This document shows, piece after piece, positions 16,648 through 25,634 of a stretch of DNA of 64,000 nt. Below the pieces are notes generated by a model, which had not been told where the DNA came from, searched no databases, and saw only the letters and a program-made list of their open reading frames with translations. The stretch's first letter is position 1; each line of letters opens with the position of its first letter. The translations under genes and the position numbers were made by a program. The DNA is taken from positions 806,001 through 870,000 of the forward strand of contig NZ_CP051677.1 of the NCBI RefSeq assembly GCF_012849055.1, given 5' to 3'. This DNA is from Spirosoma rhododendri (GTDB lineage: Bacteria; Bacteroidota; Bacteroidia; Cytophagales; Spirosomataceae).

Positions 16648-19635
16648 ATGAAAGTTTCGCCCACTCAACCTTTTCAGATTGTTTATTCCCTGCTTGAGCA
16701 TGAGTTTCTGGGCTATCTCGTTGAAGCGTTCGTTGTGCAGCGAAATAGTCGGGGCGAACTGACCCTGCTCAATCAAACGCTATCGACACAGAACGTCAGT
16801 GAGTTTGCCTATGGGCTGGATGAACGGGATTTCGAGCTGGTACGGCTGATCGAAAGCATTCAGCAAGACATTATTCTTAAGAAGTACAACACGCGGAAGC
16901 TCCCTACCGTCGACTTTTTCCTGAAGCTGTACGACTCCAGCAAGGGCGATAAAGTAGTGCAGGAGGCCATCAGCAGTTACCTTGAAACCATCAAACCCAA
17001 GATTATGGGGCTGATGGAAGGCAAGCCCTTTTATATCATGGGTAACGATGGCAACCCGGCGGGCGAGCCCATCGTCTGGATGCCCGAACCCGCCAAAGTT
17101 CACTTTCACTTCGATCGTAAAGCCGACGCGACCCACTACTTCCCCATCATCCGGTATCCGACCGGCGGCACAAATCCCGACGGATCGCGGGAGACACGCC
17201 GGATCGAATTTCAGTTTAAAAACGCGCTGATGATCTGCGACGAACCCGCTTATATGATGGTGGGAAATCAGTTGTACCATTTCAGCAAAAACGTCGATGG
17301 ACGTAAACTCCGGCCGTTTTTTGCCAAGAATCACATCATCATCCCGCGTAATATCGAGCAGCAGTACTACGAACGCTTTGTTTCGCCCCTTATCGCATCG
17401 TACGACGTCTACGCCAAAGGATTTGAGATTCGGCAGGAATCGCTGGAGCCGGTTCCGGTGCTGACGGTTTCGGAGCAGGTAGCATCGAGCCGGACAGTAG
17501 CATCGGGGCCGTTCATCGACGGATCCGACGCCGACGATGAAGGCTGTCAGCGCATCGCGTTCGACCTGTCGTTTCAGTACGGCGACTTCGGCTTCCGGTT
17601 CGACAGTTTCAGCACGTCGGCCAACGTTAATCTGGAGAAGAAAGGCGACGACTATATCTTCCACCGCATTCGGCGCGATCAGCGGCTGGAGCGGCAAAAG
17701 CTAACGTTTCTGCGCGAGGTCGGGCTCGACATTCGGCACGGGCGACTCGTACTGCCCAAGTCCGAGGCCTTTGACTGGCTCAACACCCATAGTAATGAGC
17801 TGCGCGATGCGGGTTTTCTGCTGCAACAGCATAATCAGGATAACAAACGCTATTTCCTCGGCTATTCGAGTATCGACGTATCGATCGAAGAAGGGCGCGA
17901 CTGGTTCGATATTTACGCCAACGTGCGCTTCGGTGAATTCGAGATTCCGTTTATTAAACTGCGTTCGCTGATTCTCGATAAGAAGCAGGAGTTTACGCTG
18001 CCCAACGGCGAAATAGCGGTTATTCCCGAAGCGTGGTTTACGCGCTTCTCCGAACTGTTCGGTTTTCTGGAACACCCCGACGGTGTCGACGGATTGATAA
18101 TGGACCGGCTGATGCTGCGGAAGCATCACCTCGCCCTGGTGCAGGAACTGGAGCGCGATAACCTGGCGACAGCCGTGATGAGCCACAAGCTCGAACGCCT
18201 GCGTGACTTTCAGGAAATCGAGCCGTTTCCGCTGCCGCATGGTTTCAACGGTACGCTGCGCCCCTATCAGCAGGCGGGTTACAACTGGATGAGTTTCCTG
18301 CGGCAGTACCGCTTCGGCGGGTGCCTGGCCGACGATATGGGTCTGGGCAAGACAGTGATGACGCTGGCACTGTTGCAGGGGCAAAAAGAAGCCGGGGCCA
18401 CCCAGCCGTCGATGCTGGTAATGCCGACGTCGCTGATCTACAACTGGGAACTTGAAGCCCGTAAGTTCACCCCGAACCTGCGGGTGATGGTCTACACGGG
18501 TACGTATCGCGAGAAAAACACGGCCCAGTTCGACGACTACGATCTGATTCTGACATCGTACGGTATCGTCCGAATTGACATCGACCTGCTGAGCGACTAC
18601 CGCTTTCACTACGTCATTCTGGATGAGTCGCAGGCCATCAAAAACCCGTCGTCGCACATCACGAAGGCCGTTATGCATCTCGACGCAGCGCACCGGCTGA
18701 TTCTGACGGGCACACCGCTGGAAAACAGTACGATGGACCTGTGGGCGCAGATGACGTTCATCAATCCGGGCCTACTGGGTAGTCAGACGTTTTTCCGGAA
18801 CGAGTTTCAGATTCCCATCGAAAAGCGGCACGATGAAGCCAAAACCAACCGGCTGTACACGCTCATAAAGCCGTTCCTGCTCCGCCGAAACAAAGCGCAG
18901 GTAGCTACCGACCTGCCCGAAAAAGTGGAGAGTGTGCTGTTCTGCGACATGACCGACGCGCAGGCCGAGCAGTATGAGGAAGCCAAGTCGTATTACCGCA
19001 ACCTGATTCTGGAACGGATTGAAGAAGAAGGCATGGCGCGTTCGCAGATGGTCGTGTTGCAGGGCCTGACCAAGCTCCGGCAGATCGCCAACCACCCCCG
19101 CATGGTCAACGACGAGTACGAAGGCGATTCGGGAAAACTGTCGGACGTGCTGATGCGGCTGGAAAGTGCCATGACCGAAAACCATAAGGTTCTGGTGTTC
19201 AGCCAGTTTATCAAGCACCTCAACGTGGTCAGGCAGTATCTGAAGGAGAAAGGCATCAAATACGCGTACCTCGACGGATCGACCACCGACCGGCGAAGTC
19301 AGGTCGAGCTGTTTCAGACCGACGATTCGGTAAAGCTGTTTCTGATCTCGCTCAAGGCGGGTGGACTGGGGCATAACCTGACCGCTGCCGACTACGTGTT
19401 TATCCTCGACCCGTGGTGGAACCCGGCCATCGAAGCGCAGGCCGTCGACCGGGCGCACCGGATTGGTCAGCAGAAAACGGTGTTCACCTATAAATTCATC
19501 GCCAAGAATACCGTCGAGGAGAAAATACTGGCGCTTCAACAGGCTAAAAAACAACTCGCGGGCAGCCTGATCACGACCGAAGAAAACTTCATCAAGTCGC
19601 TGACGCGGGAAGATATCATGGTGCTGCTGGAATAG
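16648..19635 (+). CDS. SNF2-family DEAD/DEAH-box helicase
   Basis: This 995-residue protein has an uncharacterised N-terminal half (about 1-530) followed by a complete SNF2 ATPase. Motif I LADDMGLGKT lies near 560, motif II DESQ (in place of DEAQ/DEAH) near 657, and the C-terminal helicase lobe has LISLKAGGLGHNLTAADYV and motif VI QAVDRAHRIGQ near 932-942. Bacterial SNF2 proteins such as RapA or HelZ-like enzymes translocate on DNA and remodel nucleoprotein complexes; the partner here is unknown. No defence or restriction gene adjoins it, so a housekeeping role is as likely as a defence role. It is transcribed from the promoter at 16457. Confidence 0.9.
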   Translation: MKVSPTQPFQIVYSLLEHEFLGYLVEAFVVQRNSRGELTLLNQTLSTQNVSEFAYGLDERDFELVRLIESIQQDIILKKYNTRKLPTVDFFLKLYDSSKGDKVVQEAISSYLETIKPKIMGLMEGKPFYIMGNDGNPAGEPIVWMPEPAKVHFHFDRKADATHYFPIIRYPTGGTNPDGSRETRRIEFQFKNALMICDEPAYMMVGNQLYHFSKNVDGRKLRPFFAKNHIIIPRNIEQQYYERFVSPLIASYDVYAKGFEIRQESLEPVPVLTVSEQVASSRTVASGPFIDGSDADDEGCQRIAFDLSFQYGDFGFRFDSFSTSANVNLEKKGDDYIFHRIRRDQRLERQKLTFLREVGLDIRHGRLVLPKSEAFDWLNTHSNELRDAGFLLQQHNQDNKRYFLGYSSIDVSIEEGRDWFDIYANVRFGEFEIPFIKLRSLILDKKQEFTLPNGEIAVIPEAWFTRFSELFGFLEHPDGVDGLIMDRLMLRKHHLALVQELERDNLATAVMSHKLERLRDFQEIEPFPLPHGFNGTLRPYQQAGYNWMSFLRQYRFGGCLADDMGLGKTVMTLALLQGQKEAGATQPSMLVMPTSLIYNWELEARKFTPNLRVMVYTGTYREKNTAQFDDYDLILTSYGIVRIDIDLLSDYRFHYVILDESQAIKNPSSHITKAVMHLDAAHRLILTGTPLENSTMDLWAQMTFINPGLLGSQTFFRNEFQIPIEKRHDEAKTNRLYTLIKPFLLRRNKAQVATDLPEKVESVLFCDMTDAQAEQYEEAKSYYRNLILERIEEEGMARSQMVVLQGLTKLRQIANHPRMVNDEYEGDSGKLSDVLMRLESAMTENHKVLVFSQFIKHLNVVRQYLKEKGIKYAYLDGSTTDRRSQVELFQTDDSVKLFLISLKAGGLGHNLTAADYVFILDPWWNPAIEAQAVDRAHRIGQQKTVFTYKFIAKNTVEEKILALQQAKKQLAGSLITTEENFIKSLTREDIMVLLE

Positions 19636-19727
19636 TCTGGCAAGCGGCCTACTAAATTTTCCGGGACATTTTGGTCCGAAATTAGTTGTGAATCAAAACC
19701 TATCACTCACTAACTGATTCTACCACA

Positions 19728-19904
19728 ATGACTCCTAAAAGTATAATTGGCTTTATCCTGACCCTGGTCGGTCTTGTTGGTCTGATTTACGGCGGCATCG
19801 ACTTCACCAAAGGGGGTGTTGCCCAGGCATCGTTCGTCTACCTGATTATGGGTGGTATCCTTTTCTTCGCCGGTATCAGCCTGATCCGTACGACGAAGGG
19901 CTAA
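19728..19904 (+). CDS. Small two-helix membrane protein, 58 residues
   Basis: An ATG-to-TAA frame of 58 codons lies 92 bases downstream of the SNF2 gene on the same strand. It encodes two hydrophobic helices: IIGFILTLVGLVGLIYGGI (6-24) and VYLIMGGILFFAGISLI (37-53). They are joined by the polar link DFTKGGVAQAS, and the C-terminus is basic (RTTKG). This is typical of small inner-membrane proteins of unknown function in Bacteroidota. It is followed at once by a perfect 26-base inverted repeat. The length, codon use and helix-turn-helix membrane layout support a real gene; the function is unknown. Confidence 0.75.
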   Translation: MTPKSIIGFILTLVGLVGLIYGGIDFTKGGVAQASFVYLIMGGILFFAGISLIRTTKG

Positions 19905-19919
19905 GCTCCGTTCAGCAGC

Positions 19920-19985
19920 AAGAGGAAAGAGGTGAGAAGAAAGACACTGGCGCAAACCAGTCTTTCTTCTCACCTCTTTCCTCTT
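19920..19985. terminator. Perfect 26-base inverted repeat between convergent genes
   Basis: The purine-rich arm 19920-19945 is the exact reverse complement of 19960-19985, with a 14-base loop. It lies between the small membrane protein gene and the convergent phosphoribosyltransferase gene, so it probably terminates both. Its composition (AGAGGAAA-like) resembles the octamer-built family, but it is perfectly matched. Confidence 0.75.
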
Positions 19986-19994
19986 TTGTCTTTT

Positions 19995-20507
19995 CTACCG
20001 CAGATACACCCCCATCCGGTCGTCGTTGCTCAGGACAACATCGACGTGTTCGGTCAGCGTGGTGCTCAGTTCATAGCCTTTGTAGTCGGCAGCTACGGGA
20101 TAGCGCGGGTGATTTCGGTCGATCAATACGGCGACCTGTAATTTACGGACCGGCACCTGTAGGAACGGTTGCAGGCTGAACGCAAGCGTCCGACCGGTAT
20201 AGATTACGTCGTCGATCAGAATAATCACTTTGTCGGTAAAGGCGTCGGCGGGTCGGTCGGTCTGTACCGGCGTCTGACTAAGCTGCGTTTTGTCGAGCTT
20301 CAGTTCGATCAGATCGACGGCGAACGGGGCTATCTCCCGCAACACGCCAGCCAGCGACTGCGCCATCATAAACCCTTCACCGGAAATACCGGCCAGTAGC
20401 AATGCCGACTCATCAACGTTGTTTTCGTAGATCTGAAAAGCAATGCGCCGAATCTTCTGGCGGATTTGTTCGGCGGTCAGGATCAGCGTAGGCTGGACAG
20501 TTTCCAT
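19995..20507 (-). CDS. Phosphoribosyltransferase, PyrR-like
   Basis: This 170-residue type-I phosphoribosyltransferase has the PRPP-binding motif KVIILIDDVIYTGRTL (93-108) and a flexible-loop region before it (LDKTQLSQTP), as in PyrR/uracil phosphoribosyltransferases. PyrR proteins regulate pyr operons and transfer ribose phosphate to uracil. Here the gene is alone, with no pyr gene nearby, so a regulatory role is uncertain. It starts at an ATG directly beside a long octamer inverted repeat and diverges from the YcxB-like gene. Confidence 0.8.
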   Translation of the reverse strand: METVQPTLILTAEQIRQKIRRIAFQIYENNVDESALLLAGISGEGFMMAQSLAGVLREIAPFAVDLIELKLDKTQLSQTPVQTDRPADAFTDKVIILIDDVIYTGRTLAFSLQPFLQVPVRKLQVAVLIDRNHPRYPVAADYKGYELSTTLTEHVDVVLSNDDRMGVYLR

Positions 20508-20511
20508 TCTT

Positions 20512-20707
20512 TATAGAGTTGTAAAGTCGTAAAGTTATAGAGTTGGAAGTTGTAGAGTTGTAAAGTCGCAAAGTTATGAAGTTGTAGAGTTGCGGTTCCC
20601 CGCCGGGACTGGCGCGTCAACCCCTCCGGCCGGTAGCCGCGCCAGGCAGCAACTTTATAACTCTACAACTATCCAACTGTATAACTCTATAACCCTACAA
20701 CTTTACA
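20512..20707. repeat. Long octamer-built inverted repeat, TRTARAGT class
   Basis: The left arm (20512-20590) is about ten tandem 8-base units close to TATAGAGT or TGTAAAGT (one is 7 bases). The right arm (20652-20707) is seven units of the complementary class. The GC-rich centre contains a second short inverted repeat around GGCGCG/CGCGCC. Unlike the others, this one sits between divergent genes, so it cannot simply be a terminator. Confidence 0.85.
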
Positions 20708-20723
20708 ACCGACGTCGGTTGCG

Positions 20724-20731
20724 TATCTTTG
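20724..20731 (+). promoter_or_regulatory. -7 box of the YcxB-like gene
   Basis: TATCTTTG matches TAnnTTTG and lies 20 bases before the ATG at 20751. The -33 element is weak (TTTAC near 20702), within the edge of the octamer repeat. Confidence 0.5.
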
Positions 20732-20750
20732 TCTTTATTTTACCACAGGT

Positions 20751-21335
20751 ATGATTGTTAAGACTAAAAAATACGCCTTAGACCAGAAAACGTACATTAA
20801 CCTCGCGCTCAAGCAGTGGCTGCGCGACAACTGGAAATGGGGTCTGATTCCGCTCGCGCTGATTATTATCAATATTGCGCTCTACGCTACCGGCACGTTC
20901 GATCATTACTGGCCCGCCATCGTTATTTTTCTGTTAACCGTGTTGTACGTCCTGTTCTGGGCCGTGCAAATCACAGGTATCGCGCAGATGGAGCAGAGCA
21001 AAGCCCTGTTTCAGAAGTACGTTTACGAAATCGACAGCCGCCAGATTCTGATGCGTATCAACGCCAAAGAAGGCGGTATCCTGAAATGGGATCAGATCAG
21101 CAGCGTCAGCAAGGACACGGACGCTTATATTCTGTACCTCGACAACGCCGAAGCAACCCGCAACGTTAAAGCAAACTGGATCGCCAAAACGGTGACGAAG
21201 GGGCTGGCTAAAGCGCAGTTTCTCTACCTGCCGTTCAGCATTTTCAATAGCGAGCAGGACATGAAATTTACCGACGCTATTCTCCGGCGTAAAGGCTTAC
21301 TGGAAGGCACTCCCGCTGCCGAACCGGTTAAGTAA
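20751..21335 (+). CDS. YcxB-like membrane protein
   Basis: This 194-residue protein has two hydrophobic helices (about 30-48 and 55-75). They are followed by a soluble PH-like domain with the pattern YEIDSRQILMRINAKEGGILKWDQISSVSKDTDAYILYLDN, typical of the C-terminal domain of YcxB-family proteins. A short segment near the end (FLYLPFSIFNSEQDMKFTDAIL) completes the match. Family function is unknown. The gene is monocistronic and ends at a GC-rich hairpin. Confidence 0.75.
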   Translation: MIVKTKKYALDQKTYINLALKQWLRDNWKWGLIPLALIIINIALYATGTFDHYWPAIVIFLLTVLYVLFWAVQITGIAQMEQSKALFQKYVYEIDSRQILMRINAKEGGILKWDQISSVSKDTDAYILYLDNAEATRNVKANWIAKTVTKGLAKAQFLYLPFSIFNSEQDMKFTDAILRRKGLLEGTPAAEPVK

Positions 21336-21367
21336 TTAGCCCTGATTTTTTGTCATCCCGATACAAT

Positions 21368-21413
21368 CGACGGCCCCCTTTCTGACTAACTCTGGTCAGA
21401 AAGGGGGCCGTCG
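21368..21413. terminator. GC-rich hairpin between convergent genes
   Basis: A perfect 19-base stem (21368-21386 with 21395-21413) with an 8-base loop separates the YcxB-like gene from the convergent symporter. No long T-run follows on either side. Confidence 0.7.
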
Positions 21414-21432
21414 CTGTTGTTAGCGAATTTTC

Positions 21433-23087
21433 TTACCAGAAGAAGATATAGACCGTCGCCAGGAGGGCGCAGACAGCTACGGCACCCAGCCGGAACGACG
21501 AATTCGTGCGGAACCACTCGCTGTTGACCGAAAACGCTTTCGGGCTTTCCGCTCCTTTTGAGCTAAGCAGACTGATCGCTACGTGAACGACGACGCAAAT
21601 CCAGAACACGATACCCATCCGGTTCAGGAACGGAATGTCGGGGTATTCGTATTTGAAAAACGTCGACAGGGGAATACTCAGCAGCGCGGCAACCAATGCA
21701 CCGCTCGCTGTTGCCCGCTTCCAGAACATGCCTAACAGGAAGATACATAGGATACCCGGCGAGATGAAGCCCGTGTACTCTTGGATGTATTCGAAGCCCT
21801 GTCCGAAATTTTTCAGGAACGGACTGATCGCCAGCGCGATGATAAACGACACCACGATCGCTACCCGACCCAGCCATACCGTTTGTTTCTCGGTCATGTT
21901 CGGGTTGAAAAACTTCTGGTGAATATCGAGCATGTAGATCGTCGAGATACTGTTGGCTTTGCCCGCCAGCGACGCTACGATTGCCGCCGTCAGAGCCGCG
22001 AACGACAAACCTTTCAGGCCCGTCGGCAGGATGTTCAGCAGTACGGGGTAAGCATTGTCGGGCTTGACGATGTTGTTGTCGGTGATACCCTGCACAATGG
22101 CCATATCGGCATTTTCCTGGAACAAAACATAAGCCGCCAACCCCGGCAATACCACGATAAACGGCATCATGATTTTCAGGAACGCGGCAAACAAAACACC
22201 GTTACGCGCCGTAGGCAGATCGGCACCTAGCGCCCGCTGAATCATGTACTGATTACAGCCGAAGTAGTTGAAATTCACAATCCATTGCCCGCCGATGATA
22301 AACATCCACAGGCCCGGCAGTTGATTATACGCGTCGATCTTGCCACCACGTCCGTCGTGCACGAAGTATTCACCTTTGGCAAAGATCATGTGCATGTGGT
22401 GATCGGCTTTCTCGCGCAGCAGACTCAGCCCTTCAAACACACCCGCCCCCGTACCGACTTTGTCCGACAGTAGGTTCAACGCCAGATAGGTCGTCGCCAG
22501 CCCGCCAACCACCAGACAGACTACCTGAATAACGTCGGTATAGCCAATCACTTTCATACCCCCAGCGTGATAAACACGGCGAAGACGGTCAGGAAAACGG
22601 CGCAGGCCATGAAGTCGAATCCGGTCATTTTCTCCAGACTCAACGCACCGAGGTAGATGATCGACGTCAGGTTGACGAGGATGTAGAGAAACAGCCAGAA
22701 CACGGCCATGATCGTCGCCAGCCGCTTATCGTACCGCAATTCGAGAAACTGCGGCATGGTGTAGATCTTGTTGCGGATGTACATCGGCAGAAAATACACT
22801 GCGATAATTACCAGCGACAGCCCGCCGACCAGTTCATAAACCGAGATAGCCAGCCCCAGCTGAAACGCCTGCCCCGACATGCCGATAAACTGCTCAGCCG
22901 AAATATTCGACGCAATGATCGACGCACCGATGGCCCACCAGGTCAGCGAGCCTTCGGCCAGAAAGAAGTCTTTACTATCGGCGGTCTGCTTGCCTTTGTT
23001 GCGGTAGACCCAGTAGCCGTAGGACGCCACAATGACGAAGTAGACCCCGAAAATTACGTAGTCAATAGTTTCAAGTCCGAGTTTCAT
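21433..23087 (-). pseudogene. Sodium/solute symporter (SSS), split by a one-base frameshift
   Basis: Two frames together encode one about 552-residue SSS transporter. The first (22554-23087) has MKLGLETIDYVIFGVYFVIV and the first helices, ending FAVFITLGV-stop. The second (21433-22557) resumes with MKVIGYTDVIQVVCLVVGGL and the remaining helices. Adding one G to the minus-strand G5 run at 22559-22563 gives ITLGGMKVIGYTDVIQV, the usual family sequence. The gene lies at the end of the arabinose operon just after araD, so it is the likely arabinose importer. The ATGA overlap could allow coupled translation, but a sequencing error or a true deletion is more likely. Confidence 0.85.
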
Positions 23088-23111
23088 GGAAGGTAAGGGT
23101 AGGATAATTTC

Positions 23112-23190
23112 GTTTCAAACAGCATCCTGCTGTTTGTGTGGTATTGCGGCAAACAGCAAGATGCCGCTTCGGCGGTCCGATGTTTGAGAC
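23112..23190. repeat. REP-like inverted repeat upstream of the symporter
   Basis: The outer arms GTTTCAAACA (23112) and TGTTTGAGAC (23181) enclose a second inverted pair: GCATCCTGCTGTTTG and CAAACAGCAAGATGC. The left half is itself palindromic. It fills the gap between araD and the symporter. Its architecture resembles the GTCTGTG element at 8955-9028, but the sequence differs. Confidence 0.6.
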
Positions 23191-23192
23191 AG

Positions 23193-23891
23193 TTAGCAGC
23201 CTTGTCCGTAGTAGGCGTCTTTGCCGTGTTTGCGCTCGTAGTGCTTCATGCGCAGCGTGTCTTTAATGCGTGGCGTATCGGGGTTGATCACTAGTGTCAT
23301 GTATGCCATTCGGGCCACCTCTTCCAGCACAGCCGCGTTGTAGACTGACTTCTCAGCGGTTTTACCCCACGTAAACGGCCCATGATTTTGCAGCAGCACC
23401 ATCTCGACTTCGTGGTGCGACAAGCCTTTCTCCCGGAACACGTCGAAAATCTGGTTGCCGGTTTCGTGCTCGTAATCGCCCTGAATCATCTCGTCGGTCA
23501 GGGCCGGTGCGCAGGGGATGTCCTGATGCGTGTGGTCGGCATGGGTCGTTCCGAAGATGGGGATGTCCATACCGGCCTGCGCCCACGCAACGGCGTATGT
23601 GCTGTGCGTGTGGGTTATGCCGCCAATGTCGTCCCACGTTTTGTACAGCAGCGCGTGCGTTTTCGTATCCGACGACGGGCGCATCGTTCCGGCGACAATC
23701 TTCGCGTCGTAGTCGCAGATAACGATATCGCCGGGTTTGAGCAGGGCGTACGGCACCCCACTAGGCTTGATGGCAAACACCGCTTTGTCGCGGTCGACGG
23801 CGCTGACGTTCCCAAACGTAAACAGCACCAGCCCCAACTGCGGCAACTGCATATTAGCCTCGTAGCACTCCTGTTGGAGATCTTTGTACAT
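23193..23891 (-). CDS. araD: L-ribulose-5-phosphate 4-epimerase
   Basis: This protein has 232 residues when started at the ATG at 23891 (MYKDLQQECYEANMQL). The longer frame to 23972 starts inside an intergenic repeat and was rejected. It is a class II aldolase-fold epimerase with the zinc-binding HTHS (in GITHTHSTYAVAWAQAG) and a later histidine in LLQNHGPF, plus the phosphate-binding loops FGNVSAVD and KPSGVPY. It converts L-ribulose 5-phosphate to D-xylulose 5-phosphate, the last step of arabinose entry into the pentose phosphate pathway. The length matches E. coli AraD (231). Confidence 0.95.
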   Translation of the reverse strand: MYKDLQQECYEANMQLPQLGLVLFTFGNVSAVDRDKAVFAIKPSGVPYALLKPGDIVICDYDAKIVAGTMRPSSDTKTHALLYKTWDDIGGITHTHSTYAVAWAQAGMDIPIFGTTHADHTHQDIPCAPALTDEMIQGDYEHETGNQIFDVFREKGLSHHEVEMVLLQNHGPFTWGKTAEKSVYNAAVLEEVARMAYMTLVINPDTPRIKDTLRMKHYERKHGKDAYYGQGC

Positions 23892-23894
23892 GAT

Positions 23895-24004
23895 TTCAAT
23901 GATTGAATTTTGACTGATTGAATGATAGAATGGCTGTGAAGCGTCAGCCCAATCGTGCGTCAGCCTATTCAATCATTCCCTCACTCAATCATTCAAACAT
24001 TACA
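23895..24004. repeat. Octamer-built inverted repeat, TTGAATGA class
   Basis: The left arm (about 23895-23933) and right arm (23965-24004) are tandem 8-base units of the TTGAATGA class in opposite orientation, with one 7-base unit. The loop holds a small CGTCAGCC repeat. It fills the space between the GH51 stop (24000) and the araD start (23891). Confidence 0.8.
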
Positions 24005-25541
24005 TTTCTAATACCACCACCGACACCGGGGGTAGGGTTACCGTTAGTTCATCACCGGAGAGCTTTGCACCGGAGAAGGGCGCGGGTTTTACTTTGTTCG
24101 GCTGAGCGAAGGTGTTATAGTCCTGCACTTTTGCCGACGTCAGGATGCGACCCATTACGCTTTTCGCGCTGATGCCTTTCAAGTTTACCGTGATGGTCTG
24201 GGGCTTACCCGCGTCGATATTCACCAGCGACACGTGCGTTTTACCTGCTTTGTCGCGCGAAGCAGAAACCGATACGGCGGGGAGTTTGTACTCGCCCACT
24301 TTGTAGTCGTCAGCTTTCACGTCGACGGGTAGCATCGTCGCGTCCTGGTGGACGTTATACATCTCCAGCACGTGGTAGGTCGGCGTCAGCAGCATCTTCG
24401 GGCCGTCGGTCAGGATGACGGCTTGCAGTACGTTGATCGCCTGCGCCAGGTTGGCCATCCGAACCCGTTCAGCGTGCTTATGGAAAATGTTGAGCGTAGC
24501 TCCCGCCAGTACAGCATCGCGCATGGTGTTCTGCTGGAAGAGGAACCCCGGATTCGTGTTCGGCTCGACGTTGTACCACGCGCCCCACTCGTCGACCACC
24601 AGCGCGACCTTTTTCTTCGGGTCGTACTTGTCCATGATGTCGGAGTGCTTCTGCACGAAGTCATCCATTTTCAGGGCTTCGTTCATGGTGTGGGCGTAAT
24701 CGGTTTCGGTGAATTGGGTGGCCGAGCCTTTCGCGTTTTCGCCCCAGCCGAACACCGAGTAGTGGTGCAGCGCCACCCCTTCGACCATGTTGCCGGGGAT
24801 ATTTTTCATCAGCGTTTCGGTCCAGTTAAAGTCGTCGGAACTGGCCCCCGATGCGATCCGGAAAATCTTTTCGGTACCGACTGTTCCGTTCATGAATGTG
24901 CTGTACTGCCGGTAGATGTTAGCGTAGTAGTCGGGTTTCATATTACCCCCGCAACCCCACGCTTCGTTGCCGACACCCCAGAATTTAACGTTCCAGGGCT
25001 TTTCGCGCCCGTTCTGCTGCCGCAGGGTCGACATGGGGCTGTTGCTCGGAAAGTTGACGTACTGTACCCATTCGCTAAGGTCCTGCACGGTACCACTACC
25101 AACGTTACCCGCCAGATACGGCTCGGTGCCCAGCAGTTCACACATGTTCAGGAAGTCGTGCGTACCGAAGCTGTTATCCTCCGTAACGCCACCCCACCAG
25201 GTGTTCACGATCTTCGGACGTTTGCCCTTCGGACCGATGCCGTCTTTCCAGTGGTACGTATCGGCGAAGCAGCCGCCCGGCCACCGCAGATTCGGGATTT
25301 TCATCTTCTTCAGCGCGTCGACCACGTCAAGCCGCACTCCGTTTTTGTTCGGGATGGTCTTGTTGTTGTCGCCCACGTAGAAGCCATCGTAGATACAGCG
25401 GCCGAGGTGTTCGGCGAAGTGTCCGTAGATGTGCTTATTAATCGTAATGCTGGCCCCCTCAGCATTGATGGTCGCCTTGTTCTGCGCCAACGTGGGTATG
25501 GCTAGAGAGGCAAGAAGTAGTGTGGTAAGTAGTTTCTTCAT
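24000..25541 (-). CDS. Exported alpha-L-arabinofuranosidase, GH51
   Basis: This enzyme has 513 residues from the ATG at 25541, where a clear signal peptide starts (MKKLLTTLLLASLAIPTLAQ). The longer frame to 25613 reads through a repeat. The GH51 acid/base glutamate is in WGVGNEAWGCGG (near residue 201), and the nucleophile glutamate is in VALVVDEWGAWY (near 320). It removes terminal arabinofuranosyl groups from arabinan or arabinoxylan fragments in the periplasm or outside. It lies between araA and araD in the operon. It differs from the second GH51 at 29010, which is longer and carries an extra N-terminal carbohydrate-binding-like part. Confidence 0.9.
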   Translation of the reverse strand: MKKLLTTLLLASLAIPTLAQNKATINAEGASITINKHIYGHFAEHLGRCIYDGFYVGDNNKTIPNKNGVRLDVVDALKKMKIPNLRWPGGCFADTYHWKDGIGPKGKRPKIVNTWWGGVTEDNSFGTHDFLNMCELLGTEPYLAGNVGSGTVQDLSEWVQYVNFPSNSPMSTLRQQNGREKPWNVKFWGVGNEAWGCGGNMKPDYYANIYRQYSTFMNGTVGTEKIFRIASGASSDDFNWTETLMKNIPGNMVEGVALHHYSVFGWGENAKGSATQFTETDYAHTMNEALKMDDFVQKHSDIMDKYDPKKKVALVVDEWGAWYNVEPNTNPGFLFQQNTMRDAVLAGATLNIFHKHAERVRMANLAQAINVLQAVILTDGPKMLLTPTYHVLEMYNVHQDATMLPVDVKADDYKVGEYKLPAVSVSASRDKAGKTHVSLVNIDAGKPQTITVNLKGISAKSVMGRILTSAKVQDYNTFAQPNKVKPAPFSGAKLSGDELTVTLPPVSVVVLEM

Positions 25542-25545
25542 TTTT

Positions 25546-25634
25546 AAAGAGCGAAAGAGTGAGAGAGTGAAAGAGCGAAAGAAAGACGCGCTCCCGAACA
25601 GTCGCTCTTTCATTCTTTCGCTCTTTCACTATTT
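25546..25634. repeat. Octamer-built inverted repeat, AAAGARYG class
   Basis: The left arm has five 8-base units (25546-25585) and the right arm four (25603-25634), all of class AAAGARYG, as at 6760-6838. It starts 5 bases before the GH51 ATG and overlaps the araA stop codon at 25633. Confidence 0.85.

Noticed and set aside
16648..19635. SNF2 helicase as part of a defence system (DISARM- or Zorya-like)
   Set aside because: No methylase, nuclease or other defence gene adjoins it; neighbours are a tiny membrane protein and a phosphoribosyltransferase.
23892..23972. N-terminal extension of AraD
   Set aside because: The extra codons lie inside the octamer inverted repeat, and the family start is at 23891. 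The same reasoning was applied to the MalF-type permease (9938) and the GH51 gene (25541); extensions of AraB, Icd and FabD were dropped because they do not resemble their families.
24348..25505. A 385-codon open frame antisense to the shorter GH51 gene
   Set aside because: It is the mirror of a well-supported enzyme; the sequence has no domain or signal features and arises from GC-biased codon use.
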